A DNA stretch of 64,000 bases from Capsicum annuum (Eukaryota; Streptophyta; Magnoliopsida; Solanales; Solanaceae): contig NC_061121.1 of NCBI RefSeq assembly GCF_002878395.1, positions 135,324,532-135,388,531 on the forward strand, read 5' to 3'. Positions 1 through 10,838 of this stretch are shown here, piece after piece. Each line of letters begins with the position of its first letter. The stretch's first letter is position 1. Made by a program: the position numbers and the translations under genes. The notes under the pieces were generated by a model. The model saw nothing but the letters and a program-made list of their open reading frames with translations, did not search any database and was not told the origin of the DNA.

Positions 1-17
1 GGGATGAACATTTATCA

Positions 18-765
18 TTGATTGAATTTGCCTACAACAATAGTTTTCATGCTAGTATTGGAATGGCTTCATTTGAAGCTTTGTATGGGAGGAGATGTAG
101 ATTACCCATAGGTTGGTTCGAAGTGGGAAAAGCCGCTGTAATTGGACCCGATGCTGTGTTTGAGGCTATGGATAAAGTTAAGTTGATTCGAGAGAGGTTG
201 AAGATAGCCCAGAGCCATCAGAAGTCATATGCAGATGTGAGAAGAAGAGCTCTTGAAGTTGAAGTTAGTGATTGGGTGTATTTGAAAATTTCACCCATGA
301 AAGGGGTGAAAAGATTTGGAAAGAAAGGGAAGCTTAGTCCTAGATACGTTGGCCCTTACAGTGTTTTGAATCATGTTGGGAAAGCAGCTTATGAGATTGA
401 GTTGCCTATAGAGTTGTCAGCTGTCCATCCTGTATTTCATGTCTCTATGCTCAAGAAGCACATTGGAGATTCTGTTGTTGTTGATCCATTAGAAAGTTGT
501 TCAGGATAGTCTTTCTTATGATGAAATTCTGGTCGAGATCCTAGACTATCAAGTTCGTAGATTAAGAAATAAGGAAGTTCCCTTGGTTAAAGTTCTGTGG
601 AGAAATCAATCAGTCAAGAGTGCTATGTGGGAAGAAGAAGCAGATATGCGAGTCAAGTACCCTCATCTTTTCCCCGTGAGTTCAAATCAAGATGAAGGTA
701 CTATTCTATTAATTCAGTTTCCTCCTAATCTAATGCATTCAGATATATGGTTATTCCCTCTATGA
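18..765 (+). pseudogene. Element A: Ty3/gypsy integrase C-terminal region (3' end of pol)
   Basis: This is the end of a Ty3/gypsy polyprotein, the part of integrase that binds DNA and follows the catalytic core. The first frame (18-509) opens with the integrase core tail, IEFAYNNSFHASIGMASFEA followed by LYGRRCRLPIGW. It then has the charged DWVYLKISPMKG stretch, a GPY-type module (KLSPRYVGPYSVL) and the HPVFHVSMLKK segment. A frameshift near 500-510 moves the tail into another frame (583-765), which still shows the family's WRNQ...WEEEADMR...YPHLF ending. The catalytic part lies off the left edge. LTR A follows, so this is the 3' end of one element. The family assignment is firm and the protein is dead as drawn. 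Confidence 0.9.
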
Positions 766-909
766 TTCGTGCATTTGGTAAAGTACTCAAGAGTATTACA
801 GTAAAGTAAGCCCTTCTATGTGAGTAGTTCCAGCTGTGAGTCCTCATTTTCTCTTGTTCTTGGCCTATCTAGCAATATTCGAGGATGAATGTTTCCAAGG
901 GGGAGATAT

Positions 910-3300
910 TGTAATACCCCGATCATTTCTTAAGCCTAAATCTGTCTTTTTAAATGGATATGTACGACTTCCAAAGTTATTGATGTTTAAACCATGTTGT
1001 ATTTCTCTAATTTCCACTTTTTGTCATGTAGAGCATTGAATAATCTTTCCATCGATACCAATTTCATCGAAATCCGACATCAGATAAGTGAGTTATGGCC
1101 ATTTTACTGAATGTTATCAGATCGCCCAGGTTTGACGGTGGACCTGGTGGACCGTCAGGTCCTTGGTAGACCGTCAAGTATCCCGTCAAGCTAAGGTAGT
1201 TTCTCCCTTTTTAGGATGTCGTGTGATGGTCAAAGTGGTTAACCGTCACAAAGTTAACGGACCATCAGGTGTCTATCAGACTGAGGCAGAATGTCCCATT
1301 CCTGAGCCCTGAGTAACAGATGATATGGTGGACCGTCAGTCCCTCTGACGGACCATCACTTCGACTGTCACGCTGAGCCAAGACATTCCAGTTTTGACAC
1401 TCGAGTGACGGACGACCTGGTGGACCGTCAGCTAATCTGACGGACCATCAGATCGACCGTCACACGCCCCGATCTACAATTTTCAACTTTTTTTTCAAAA
1501 GGGCATCTTTTTCATTTCCGGTCCTTGTGGCCTTATATATATCTATGTAGAGAAGAGAAGATCATTTCTCTCCATTTCTCTCCAAATTTCTTTCAAGAAT
1601 TCTCTAGAAACCTTGGGTTTCTTCCAAACCCAAAAATCAAATCATCTCCAAGAAATTGAAGAAATCTCCCATAAATTTCTTCAAGTTGTTTAAGAACCAA
1701 GTTCCTCAAGTCAAAGACAACAAGGTCTTGGTCTAAAAGTGTGAGAAAGAAGTTTCAAGCAAGTTTCTATATCTTCAAAAATCAAAATCTAAGGTATGTG
1801 GGGTTTGAACAAGAACACTCCTTTTACTCTTGTGCCTAAAGATTTAATTTCTACTATTGATCTACATGATCTTTGCAAGTTGGGTTACACCCAAATTTCT
1901 TTAGTTATGATTTATGAGATTTGAGTTGAATAAGTTTGATATTTATGATTATTTTACCATCATGTTTCTTAAATTGAGAATTTATTCCATGAGTTGTATA
2001 TTGTCATTATGTATTGATGATTTTTAAGCGATTTAAGTCAAGTGCCATGAGTTATGCCTTTCTATGAGAAATTTGACTATTGAATTATATAGATATTAAG
2101 ATTGAAAGTTAAGAACAAGTCCTATGATGTTTTCTTGAAGTTTTTGATATTTAAAATGATTTGATAAGCAAATGTACTTGATGTTGAGAGTGATTGTGTT
2201 GAGTTGAGTCGAGTTAGGAATCCACAAGATGTTTATGATTTACAGATGGGATATATATTTATATTTTGGTCTTTTATGATAGACCCATGAGTTGATATTG
2301 ATTAAGGTGGATTTCCTAACGCGTTCTGAGCTGAGTCTGGGAGGAGTATTTAGCATCAAGCAGAAAATTTGGTATTTCTCCGGAACTACGTGCCACCATA
2401 GGATTGATGTTGATGATTGTGGGCCAAAGGCCGAGTATGAGATTGTGATATTAAGATTGAGGTTGTACTCCCTGGCAAGAGTGCAACACCCCTGCCAATA
2501 TGGGGATCCCTCCTTAGGAGGACAAAACGTTGGATCCATGAGGCTCACATGGTGTAGTTATGTCGGTTATAAGAAACTCCCACGTCCATAATGATAAAAG
2601 TCTCTTGAGTTACCGAGTAACTCTCAGTCACAAGTTGAAGAGTTTGAGTTGAGTTAAATGATTTATGATAGTTATGAAACACGTGTCATTACTGATGATT
2701 TATGGAAATAATGTTTCAGATAATTCAAGCGAAGATAGTTATTATTGTCAGCATGCATGATTTCTCATACATTTATGATATTATTTAAAATGCTGCATCC
2801 ACCCCCACATACTCAGTACATTCCCAAGTGCTGACCCCCATACTCTTTTGTATTTTATATTTCCCCGTGATATAGGTTCAGGTGCTCAGTCTCAGCAGCG
2901 ACAGTGATCTTTGAGTACTTTCCTCTACACTTCTGTAGTTGGTGAGTCTTCATGGTTTGAGGACCTATATTTCTGGTTTTGTCTTGTCAATAGATGGTTA
3001 TTTATTTTCACTTCAGTACGAGTCAGTTGGGGATCTGTCCCAATGGCTCATCAGACTTGTATAGTAGAGGCTTTGTCAGGATAGAGTACTAATAAGTACA
3101 AAACTTTAGTATTTTTATTGTATAGAGCACTATTACTTTGTATCGCAGTATGTTCATGACATGGTTATTCCTCTTTATCTTAGCATGATTTGCATTATAG
3201 TGAGTTTTGAAAGTGATGATAGGCTTAGAGGGTTATCTTGGGGCCATGTGTGACCTTAAGCGCCGTGTGACATCTCGGGATGGGTTCTTAGGGTGTTACA
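910..3300 (+). mobile_element. Element A 3' LTR (Ty3/gypsy, TGTAATACCCC type)
   Basis: The LTR is about 2.39 kb. It starts TGTAATACCCC directly after the purine tract AAGGGGGAGATAT (about 898-909) and ends GGGTGTTACA. It lies just downstream of integrase, so it is a 3' LTR. Between 1130 and 1470 there are repeated degenerate modules of the type GACGGACCATCAG / TGGACCGTCAG. A TATA-like TATATATAT is near 1533. Small ORFs inside (such as 2292-2591) are not genes. The 5' end of the element is outside the window. It appears to sit inside the gag of element B, because B's gag begins at 3301 without any primer binding site. Confidence 0.85.
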
Positions 3301-4430
3301 ATGGCTCTTGTATGGTTCCTCCAAATTCCACTAGCCATCCTCGAGCTCTACAGGGTGATGTGACTAATGTTGATTTTCTCCATTTGATCTATTTGCTTAC
3401 TCAGTTGGTGGCCTCTTAGTCTCGCTAGTCTGAGTGTAGGAGTGATGTTGTTCTTTCTTCTGAGATCACTAGAGTTGGCCATTTTATGAGTCTCAAACCC
3501 TCAGATTTTTACTAGTTCTAAGATTGAGGAAGATCCTCAAGGTTTTATTGATAAGATAGAAAATATTTTTCATATGATGGATGCCTCTTTCTTGGAGGGT
3601 ATGGAATTTTCTGCATATCAGCTGAAAGATGTGGCATATCAATGGTATGAGGAGTTGGATCAGTCGAGATGTGATGAGGCAGAGTTGGAATTTTAGGATG
3701 ACTTTTCTAGTGCTTCCCTTGATCGCCTCTTTTCTCAGAAGTTGAGGAAGGCGAAGGCTAAGAGTTTGTGAACCTGAGGCAAGGCCGATTGACAGTGAAA
3801 GAGTATGCCTTAAAGTTTCACCAGCTGTCTCGTTATGCTCCGAAGTTGGTGTCCTCTATGAGAGCTCAGATGAGGAAGTTTTATTTGGGATTATCTCATG
3901 ATTTGGTATTAAAATACACAGTTTCTCTATTAAAATAATACATGGACATCTACAGGTTAGTGGTGTACATGTAACAGGTTGAGGAGAAAAAGAAAAAGAA
4001 GGTTAAGATAAGTGAAAGGCAGAATAAGAAGTTTTAGTATTTGGATCAGGGTAGAGGTCAACATCATAGTAGTAGAGATGGTGGAAAATGGTCTAAGAAG
4101 AAGTGTGGAAATTTTAGTTCCTACTCTACGACTAATGCTCTTTCTTCGAAGCGATTGGGTGATTGTCGTCTTCAGAACAACATTGGTCCCAAGGTACAAG
4201 GTGCCTAATCTCAGGCCAGTGGGGCCTAGTCAGCTCCATCCCTTTTTTTTTTTGTAAATTTTATGTATAGTTTCACCGTGGACTCTATGAAAAGGGGAGA
4301 AATAAGTGTTTTAGATGCGGCCGACCTAGCTTTTTTTAGAGGAACTGTCCTTTAGGCGATGTTACTAAAGGGGTGAATAAGGTCCCGATTATTGTTTATT
4401 CTTCCCCCATACCAAAGGGTACTACTTCTG
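3301..4430 (+). pseudogene. Element B: Ty3/gypsy gag remnant
   Basis: This is the capsid (gag) region of a Ty3/gypsy element, broken by several stops and shifts. Translation gives gag signatures in pieces: HPRALQGDVTNVDFLHL near 3340, the EEDPQGFIDKIENIFHMMDA segment near 3525-3590, AYQLKDVAYQWYEELDQ near 3620-3660, and RLTVKEYALKFHQLSRYAP near 3785-3840. A zinc-knuckle relic at 4307-4348 keeps three Cys (CFRC...NC), but the His position reads Phe and a stop lies inside. There is no LTR or primer site directly upstream. The N-terminus is therefore cut by the insertion of element A, whose LTR ends at 3300. Confidence 0.8.
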
Positions 4431-4800
4431 GCTCCAACGCTGGTCAAAACTATTTTTATGTTGTTGCTACCCGTTAGGATTCTGAGGCGTCTCCTGATGT
4501 TGTTATTGGTATGTTAAAACTTTTCTCTCATGATGTGTATTATCTGCTTGATCCCGGGTTTACTCTTTCTTATGTGATGCCTTATATGGCTATTCACTTT
4601 GGTGTTGGTCCTGAGTGTATTCCAGATCCATTTTTTGTGTCTACCCTAGTTGGTGACTCTATTGTGGCCAAGAGAGTCTATAAGGGTTGTGTGGTATCTA
4701 TCTATGGTAAGGAGACACTAACGAATTTGATAGAGTTGGACATGTTATATTTCGATGTAATTTTGGGGATGGATTAGTTGAAATCATGCTATGCTTCCCT
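4431..4800 (+). pseudogene. Element B: retroviral-type aspartic protease region
   Basis: An open stretch at 4511-4777 (88 residues) matches the protease domain between gag and RT in Ty3/gypsy elements. It has the LLDPGFTLSYVMPYMA segment, where the active-site motif reads DPG in place of D-T/S-G. It continues with the FVSTLVGDSIVAKRVYKGCV and LDMLYFDVILGMD motifs typical of Solanaceae gypsy proteases. It ends in a stop at the conserved GMDWL position. It follows gag and precedes RT in the expected order. A catalytic protein is unlikely because the frame is broken on both sides. Confidence 0.8.
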
Positions 4801-5822
4801 TGCTTGAAGAATCCTTCTCAGTTTTCATTTCTCAAATGAGCCAGTGATTATAGGGAAGGTAGTTCCCTAATGCCCAAGGGAAGGCTCATATCTTATATTA
4901 AAGCTCAAAAATTGATTTCCAAGGATTGTCTCTACCATCTAGTGCATGTTAAGGATTCTAGATCCGAAGGTTGTTTATTTAAATTTGTCCCTCTAGTTTG
5001 TAAGCTCCATGAGGTATTTCATAATGATTTTCTTAGAGTTCTTCCTGATAGGGAAATTGACTTTGGGATTGATCATTTTTTGAACACTCATTTTATCTCC
5101 ATCCCTCCTTATAGAATGGTTCGAACTGAGTTGAATGAACTCAAGGAACTATTGAAAAATCTTCTTCATGAGGGTTTTATTCTCCCTAGTGTGTCCACGT
5201 GGGTGCTCCTGTGCTCTTCGTGCATAATAAAGATGGGTCTCTTCGAATGTGTATAGACTACCGCCAATTGTATAAGTTAACCATTAAGAATTAGTATCCC
5301 CTTCAGGGGATTGATGATCTATTTGATTAGCTTTAGGGTGCTAAGGTTTTTTTCTAAGATTGACCTTCGATCGAGTTACAACAGTTGAATATTAGGGAGA
5401 TGGATATCCCCAAGACTGCCTTCTAAACCCAGTTGTCACTTTGAGTTTTTGGTTATGTACTTTAGATTGACTAATGCCCTTATGGCATTCATGGATATTA
5501 TGAATTAGGTTTTCCATTAGTTTCTGGACTTACTTTTCATTGTATTCATTGATGACATTTTGGTCTATTCGAAAAGTGAGGTGGATCATACCGATCACCT
5601 CCGTTTAGTGTTACAAGCCCTTAAGAAGCAACATTTGTATGCTAAATTCTCTAAGTGTGAGCTCTGGTTGAATGTTGTAACTTATCTGGGTCATGTTGTT
5701 TCTATCAAAGGGATCATGGTAGGTCCACAGAAGTTTGTGGTGGTTAAGAAGTGGTGTAGACTCACGACTCCAATCGATATTCGGAGCTTCTTAGGTTTAA
5801 CCGGTTAATATATAGAAGGTTT
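4801..5822 (+). pseudogene. Element B: reverse transcriptase region
   Basis: RT domain of the same element, split by stops. The linker and N-terminal fingers are open at 4870-5256 (LISKDCLYHLVHVKD, REIDFGIDHF, PPYRMVRTELNELKELL). The palm is broken at 5260-5540. The catalytic loop FIDDILVYSK lies at about 5545-5575. The thumb continues at 5560-5808 (HLRLVLQALKKQHLYAKFSK, LGHVVS, RSFLGLTG). Several in-frame stops interrupt positions that normally encode Q or W, which is the pattern expected from long decay of C-to-T type. Function is lost. Confidence 0.85.
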
Positions 5823-6560
5823 GTGGAGAGCTTCTCTTTTATTACTTCCCCATTGTCTAAGTTGACTCAAAAAATGGTGAAGTTCTTATGGGCGGAAGCT
5901 TGTGAGGGTAGTTTTGAGAAGTTGAAGGATAAGTTGACTTTGGCTCTGATTTTGACCCTACCCGAGAGTATGGATGGTTTTGTGGTTTATTGTGATGCGT
6001 CTCGTGTGGGATTAGGTTGTGTGTAATGCAACATGGCAAAGTGGTTTTTGTTCTAAATATCCAACGCATGATTTGGAGTTGTTAGCTATGGTTTTCGCTC
6101 TAAAGATCTGGAGCCATTACTTGTATCGGGTTCATGTGGAAATTTTTTCAGACTATAATAGTTTGCAATTTTTGTTCACCCAGAAATATTTGAATCTTAG
6201 GCAAAGGATATGGATTGAGTTTCTCAAAGATTACGACATGAGTTTCCATTATCATCATAGTAAAGATAACGTGATTACTGGTGCTCTTAGCAGGTTGTCC
6301 ATGGGAAGCTTGTCTCATGTTGATAGGGAGAAGCGAGAATTGGTGAAAGATATTCACCATTTGGCTAATATTGGTGTTCGTCTTTTAGACTTTGAGAATG
6401 GTGGTGTAATTGTACAAGAAGTAGTGAAGTTATCTCTAGGTGCTGCAGTGAAGGAGAAGCAGATTTTGGATCCCATTTTAGGGAAGATCAAGGACGACGT
6501 GGGTCACCCAAAAGTGATTGATTTTGAGATTAGTGGTGATAAAATCTTGAGGTTTATCTA
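5823..6560 (+). pseudogene. Element B: RNase H region
   Basis: The RNase H domain follows RT. The first acidic motif, [15 protein letters not shown], lies near 5978-6025. A frameshift at about 6020 moves the rest into the next frame (6019-6567). That frame contains [20 protein letters not shown], the [11 protein letters not shown] motif (normally TDHKSLQYLF), and the [12 protein letters not shown] ... GALSRLS tail. The linker towards integrase ([15 protein letters not shown]) is also visible. The order PR-RT-RH-IN is that of Ty3/gypsy. One frameshift is enough to kill it. Confidence 0.85.
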
Positions 6561-7001
6561 TTCCTGACATTGATGGAATGCGAGAGAGAATCTTGGCTAA
6601 AGTTCACGAGTTTATGTATACTGTTCATCCTTGTTCTACAAATATATATCACGACTTAAAGGATATTATTGGTGGAATAACATGAAGAGGGATGTGGACA
6701 ATTTTGTAGTCAAGTGTATGGTGTGTCAACAAGTAAAGGTTGAGAACTTGAGGCCTGGTGGTTTCTCTCAAGAGATTGAGTTACCTGTGTGGAAATGGGA
6801 AGTGGTTAACATGGATTTTGTTATCGTACTACCGCGGTCCTGTGGTCAGTTGGATTTAATTTGGGTCATCATAGATAGGATGAATAATCAACTCACTTCT
6901 TAGTGGTGAGGACTAATTTATTTTAAGAGGATTATGCCAAGTTTTTAGTTGAGTAGATAGTTAAGCTGTGTGGTGCTCTAGTTTCCATCTTTTTTAACTG
7001 A
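6561..7001 (+). pseudogene. Element B: integrase N-terminal part, interrupted
   Basis: Integrase start: the zinc-binding region (YYWWNNMKRDVDNFVVKCMV-CQQVK at about 6655-6735) keeps the two Cys of the HHCC domain. The core start (WEVVNMDFVIVLPRSCGQLD then LIWVIIDRMN) follows to 6903. The reading then degrades and stops at 7001 in the SD.GT region that precedes the second catalytic residue. Coding continues at 21685 on the far side of element T. The two halves are separated by a 14.7-kb insertion with matching GGTAC ends. Confidence 0.85.
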
Positions 7002-7006
7002 GGTAC
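7002..7006. repeat. Target site duplication GGTAC (left copy, element T)
   Basis: GGTAC immediately precedes the TG of the left LTR of element T. The same five bases follow the CA of the right LTR at 21680-21684. Five bases is the usual length for Ty3/gypsy insertions, and the interrupted integrase frame supports the reading. Confidence 0.9.
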
Positions 7007-8786
7007 TGACAGTGCCCAAGCGTATACGCAAGTGTACGTGGTCTTATCAAGTAGTAAAGTGTCTTCAAGAAAGCCCAAGTATTGATCTCTCAGGGACTTG
7101 CGTTCGCCGACTATCCAATTCTAGTTCAACAATTGAGAAAAAGTAAACAATAGAGTATTGGAATTGTAAACTAAAAGAAACTAAACTAATGCAGAAAAGT
7201 AATGACTTAGAAAAATCAATGGATAGAAGCCCAGGTTTAAGGATTAATAACAATCATACTACGCTATTGGATTTCATTCGTTAGATTGCTTATCTCAGTT
7301 GTTGATTTATAGGGTTAATTGCATGATAATGGTCTCCCGACCTCTAATCGTTTACCTAATTTGGACATTACAACTACATCATTGAGCGGGAATGTAATAA
7401 TCCATTTAAGTGTATTTAAGCTATCATCCTACGTTTGAATCAAGTAAGGCTCGTAAGTACATCCCTGTCCTAGGTGCTAAATTCAATTCCTTATTTTATA
7501 AAGAAACAAGAATCATACTTTGTTTATTCTTATGTTCTATCTCCCTATTCCCTCTCCTGAGATCAAAAGGTTGACAATTGATGTATTTAAAGGGTATCTA
7601 ATCCTTAAAATAGTTAAATTAAGAATAAACAAATAACCAATAATGATAAGTAAATTAAACGAAATTAATTCAAAACGAAAGTATTCATGATCTTGGCCTT
7701 AACCCCGGAAAGGGAGTTTAGCCTTGAATGGAAATATTCATCATCCAATCCCTTGGAGTGATGATACAAACCATACAAAAACTAAATTAAAGAATGATAA
7801 AACCTAAATAGAAGTTGTGGTAGCCTCCAATGATGTCCCAAGTGATCTAGGGTGTTCCAAGATGTCCCAAGATGATTAAAACATGATTTAACATGTTATA
7901 TTTATAGTAGATGAGTCATAAATCCATTGGAATTGGATTTCCACGTAATAATTGTTCATAAAGGCATTTTTTTCTGCTTTTGATGGCCATCGCGACGCGG
8001 TGTCGAGCTAATCTACAATTGTCAATTTCCAGAATCTCACCGCAATTTCACCGTGTTTCGGCGCCTCCTCAAACTCCACCAAATTCTACACGCGCCTATG
8101 GGTAACAAAATTGGGCCTCTTTTGAATCCATTTGTGTTTTTAACACGTCCATCTGACCTTCCTACAACCTACATGCGCCCCATACATTTCAGGGGTCCAA
8201 AATGCGTTAATTTTTGTATTGTGCTTTCGTTGAGCCATTCCAAGCATTTTTGAGTTGTTTTCACTTGATTTTAAGATTGTATATCCTTAAAATATTATCA
8301 TAATTAATTTAAAAAGCATCATAAATCATTAAACACAACAAATTAGAGCTCAAAACAACACAACATCCTTAATGGTGAACTAGAAACACGAGCTAAGCAT
8401 AGGCTAAATTCATATTTAGCTTAAGCGTATTGTTTTGACCCTTGTCTTGATACAATTGAACCTTGAACATTATAAATAAGTTTTTTCACATATATATACA
8501 TAATAAAAACCTTATTAGCTCATTTAAACACATTATAACCCAACACAATAGACTAGAAAAAATACCTAGCTCAAGCTAGTTACGCTAGTTTTCTCGGTTG
8601 AACTCTAAATGCTCAAATTGAATCAAAACTCATGTGAAACCACTATTAAATATTGTGAACACATACTTGGACACATAAATGCTCATTTATATCATTACCA
8701 ACACATATAGCATAAGAATCGTCCTCAAAACAAGGCTAAAAAGGCTAGAATAGTAACACTAGAATGCATAAATACACCCAACATCA
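7007..8786 (-). mobile_element. Element T: 3' LTR (Athila/Tat-like, minus strand)
   Basis: The LTR is about 1.78 kb and matches 19986-21679 along its length. In plus orientation it starts TGACAGTGCCCAAG and ends CACCCAACATCA; on its own strand it is TG...CA. The shared text is easy to follow by eye, for example GTGTACGTGGTCTTATCAAG. The left copy carries roughly 86 bp (about 8095-8190) that are absent from the right copy. A purine tract on the minus strand (AAGTGTGTGGTGG, 8787-8799) lies directly upstream, so this is the 3' LTR. Confidence 0.9.
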
Positions 8787-9250
8787 CCACCACACACTTA
8801 AAGCCTTGTTCGTACTTTAACAACTCTTAAATATAAACACCATGATCTGTAAAAAATCCACACTTCTACTAAAAGAGATATACTCAAGCCGATACTACAA
8901 TGACTACATGGAATGCAAGTTTCTACACTAAGCATGTTATACACAATTGAAAGATCAAGAATCCTACTTCAAAACATCCTAGCCTCAAGTATGGATTCCA
9001 TAAGTGTCAAACTCATGGATATTTCTCAATATAAGAATCATACAATTCACCCACATTCATCAAACATGTGCCCCTCACAACAAGAGAGTTACCCATAATC
9101 ACTCACATAAATACAAATTATAGCACAATGGGTACAAGAATCAATTTTCGCTCACTCTCATAATAAATTCACAAGTTACACATAATGACCCATAAGCTTT
9201 CCCTTAGTGTAATGCTCCACTAATATTAGAATGTAAAGCTTAGGATCATT
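8787..9250 (-). mobile_element. Element T: 3' internal untranslated tail
   Basis: Non-coding internal sequence of element T between the polypurine tract and the viral relic. It is C/A-rich on the plus strand, with runs such as CTTTCCCTTAGTGTAATGCT near 9200. The style (short A/C-rich phrases, no ORF of note) matches 17755-18700, which I take to be the same internal region on the other side of the viral insertion. The 61-codon ORF at 8913-9098 shows no recognisable motif and is not called a gene. The exact edge with the viral DNA is uncertain by a few tens of bases. Confidence 0.65.
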
Positions 9251-10050
9251 AATTATCTTGTCTTTTTCTTCTATGAATAATTCTATGTCTAAATCATATT
9301 CTAATCTATCTTTTAACTCTAGTTGTTTTATGGTTTTATCTATCCAAATTAATCTTTCTTTTAATTATTTTCTTTCTCTTCTAAGCTGGTTTCTATAATT
9401 AATTTCTTCGTATAGCCAACTTTATTTTTCTCTAACTCTTTTAATATATTCTAACATTTTTAATCTGTATAATATCCATCTGAATAATAACTGTCTAAAT
9501 ATGAGCAGTAGCTTTCATTATATAGGTGTAAATTTTCTATAGAACTTAATAACTCTTCTTCTTCATAATTGCATATCTTTTCCCATATTATTTTCTTTAT
9601 GTCTATAATTTCTATATCTCTAAGTATATATAAAACAAGTATTTTAAAGTTATCTGTCATTTGCTTTTTCATAATATTCTTTAGTTGTTTGTTTTAACCT
9701 TTTTAATTCTCCCATATTTTCGTTAATTATCCTATATATTTTATATTTTTAGTTCTCATGTATTCTTCTAAATTTGTTTTCATTAGTTTTTCTATTAATT
9801 GTATATTTTTTATATCCGTTTTCCAATAGTTTATCATGGTTGATGCGTAGGTCTGGCATGTAGGTATATATAGGAGTAGGTAGGTAGGTGTGGTATGTAA
9901 TTTATTCTAGTCATAGTACATTTATCAAATATTTTTTTCCCATATGATCTTTCTTATATCTACTATTTCTATATCCTTAAGTACATACAAAGCAAGTATT
10001 TTGAATTTATCTATCATTTCATCAGATAAGTAGGTAGTCATTCTTTTTCG
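9235..10050 (-). pseudogene. Viral leader-side region with a duplicated small coding segment
   Basis: On the sense side of the viral promoter there is an ORF at 9460-9672 (70 codons). Its start, TDNFKILVLYILRDIEIIDI then KKIIWEK, is echoed at about 9955-10025 (DKFKILALYVLKDIEIVDIR then KIIWEK). The two copies are about 370 bases apart in the same orientation and have diverged. Beyond 9460 the frame breaks, but charged coiled-coil-like stretches (LKERLIWIDKTIKQLELKDR) continue to about 9240. I do not recognise the product. It could be a leader ORF of this virus, or a piece of a second, rearranged viral copy. A TAGG-rich insertion (about 9845-9895) separates the copies. Confidence 0.45.
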
Positions 10051-10457
10051 TATGATGCTATTTTCAAAATATTCCTTTCAACCATATACATAACAAAATA
10101 TGATCACCTTAGATCACTATATACTAGATTATTCTTAAATAATTACGTTACTCTATCACTATTAACATGGTAATCTGGATACTTTTCCCTTAAACAACGC
10201 CTCTACTCTGGCTACTCCCCTATCACTGCTTTCTTGCCTTACTGGTTTCACATTTAGGATGGCATAGTCTTTAGAGATTTTTCTCCTTTTTCTCTTTGCT
10301 AATAAACTTTGTAACATATTATTTTTCAAATAATTCTACTATATAGTAACTAACATGAACTTATTTTATCATATTATGATTGTTAGGAATTTATGAATTT
10401 AGCTATTCATAATTGTAAATGAATATACCTATTCTGGTAGATTTGATAATTCTGGGC

Positions 10458-10463
10458 TTTATT
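10458..10463 (-). terminator. Candidate viral polyadenylation signal AATAAA
   Basis: AATAAA on the minus strand, about 130 bases downstream (sense direction) of the TATA box. In caulimovirids the polyA signal lies shortly after the transcription start, so the terminally redundant RNA is cleaved only on the second passage. The spacing here fits, but the hexamer is common in AT-rich DNA. Confidence 0.4.
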
Positions 10464-10590
10464 CATCCATAGCTTTTCGTTAGAAATATATCTGATTTTA
10501 TTAAATATTCGAAAGTTTTTTGTGTACAAAGGAGAAGGCTTGCTTTCAACACATGAAAGTTTTGCCTTTAACTTAGCCGGATGGCTTACA

Positions 10591-10598
10591 TATTTATA
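10591..10598 (-). promoter_or_regulatory. TATA box of the viral pregenomic RNA promoter
   Basis: TATAAATA on the minus strand (plus strand tatttata). It lies in the intergenic region downstream of the transactivator ORF, where caulimovirids keep their 35S-type promoter. Transcription would start around 10560. The AATAAA at 10458-10463 would then give a short terminal redundancy of roughly 100 nt, the arrangement known for this family. Activity in the present relic is unknown. Confidence 0.5.
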
Positions 10599-10838
10599 AA
10601 AGGAAAAGAACTATTCCTACTTTACACGTTTTACACGTAAACTACATATCTTTACAAAAAAGTCTTCCTTTTCAAAAGTAGAAAAGGACTACACTTAAGC
10701 TAAACTAGACTAGACTAGACTTAAAGTATAAAAAGATAAAACTTTAATAATGGCACTTGCCAAAAAATTCTAACCTAATAAAGCTATACAATATCTTTAC
10801 ATAAAGTAAAGTCAAGAAAACTATTCATATGTTGCTTT

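Larger units (their letters stand above)
10050..10838 (-). other. Viral large intergenic region
   Basis: Non-coding stretch between the transactivator stop (about 10839) and the leader-side ORF. It holds the presumed pregenomic RNA promoter (TATAAATA) and, about 130 bases further in the sense direction, an AATAAA. No ORF above noise was seen. Position and content match the intergenic region that follows the last ORF in caulimovirids. Confidence 0.6.

Noticed and set aside
9835..9915. TAGG-rich array, possible telomere-like or CRISPR-like repeat
   Set aside because: Only a short, irregular tract without spacers; plant nuclear DNA context.
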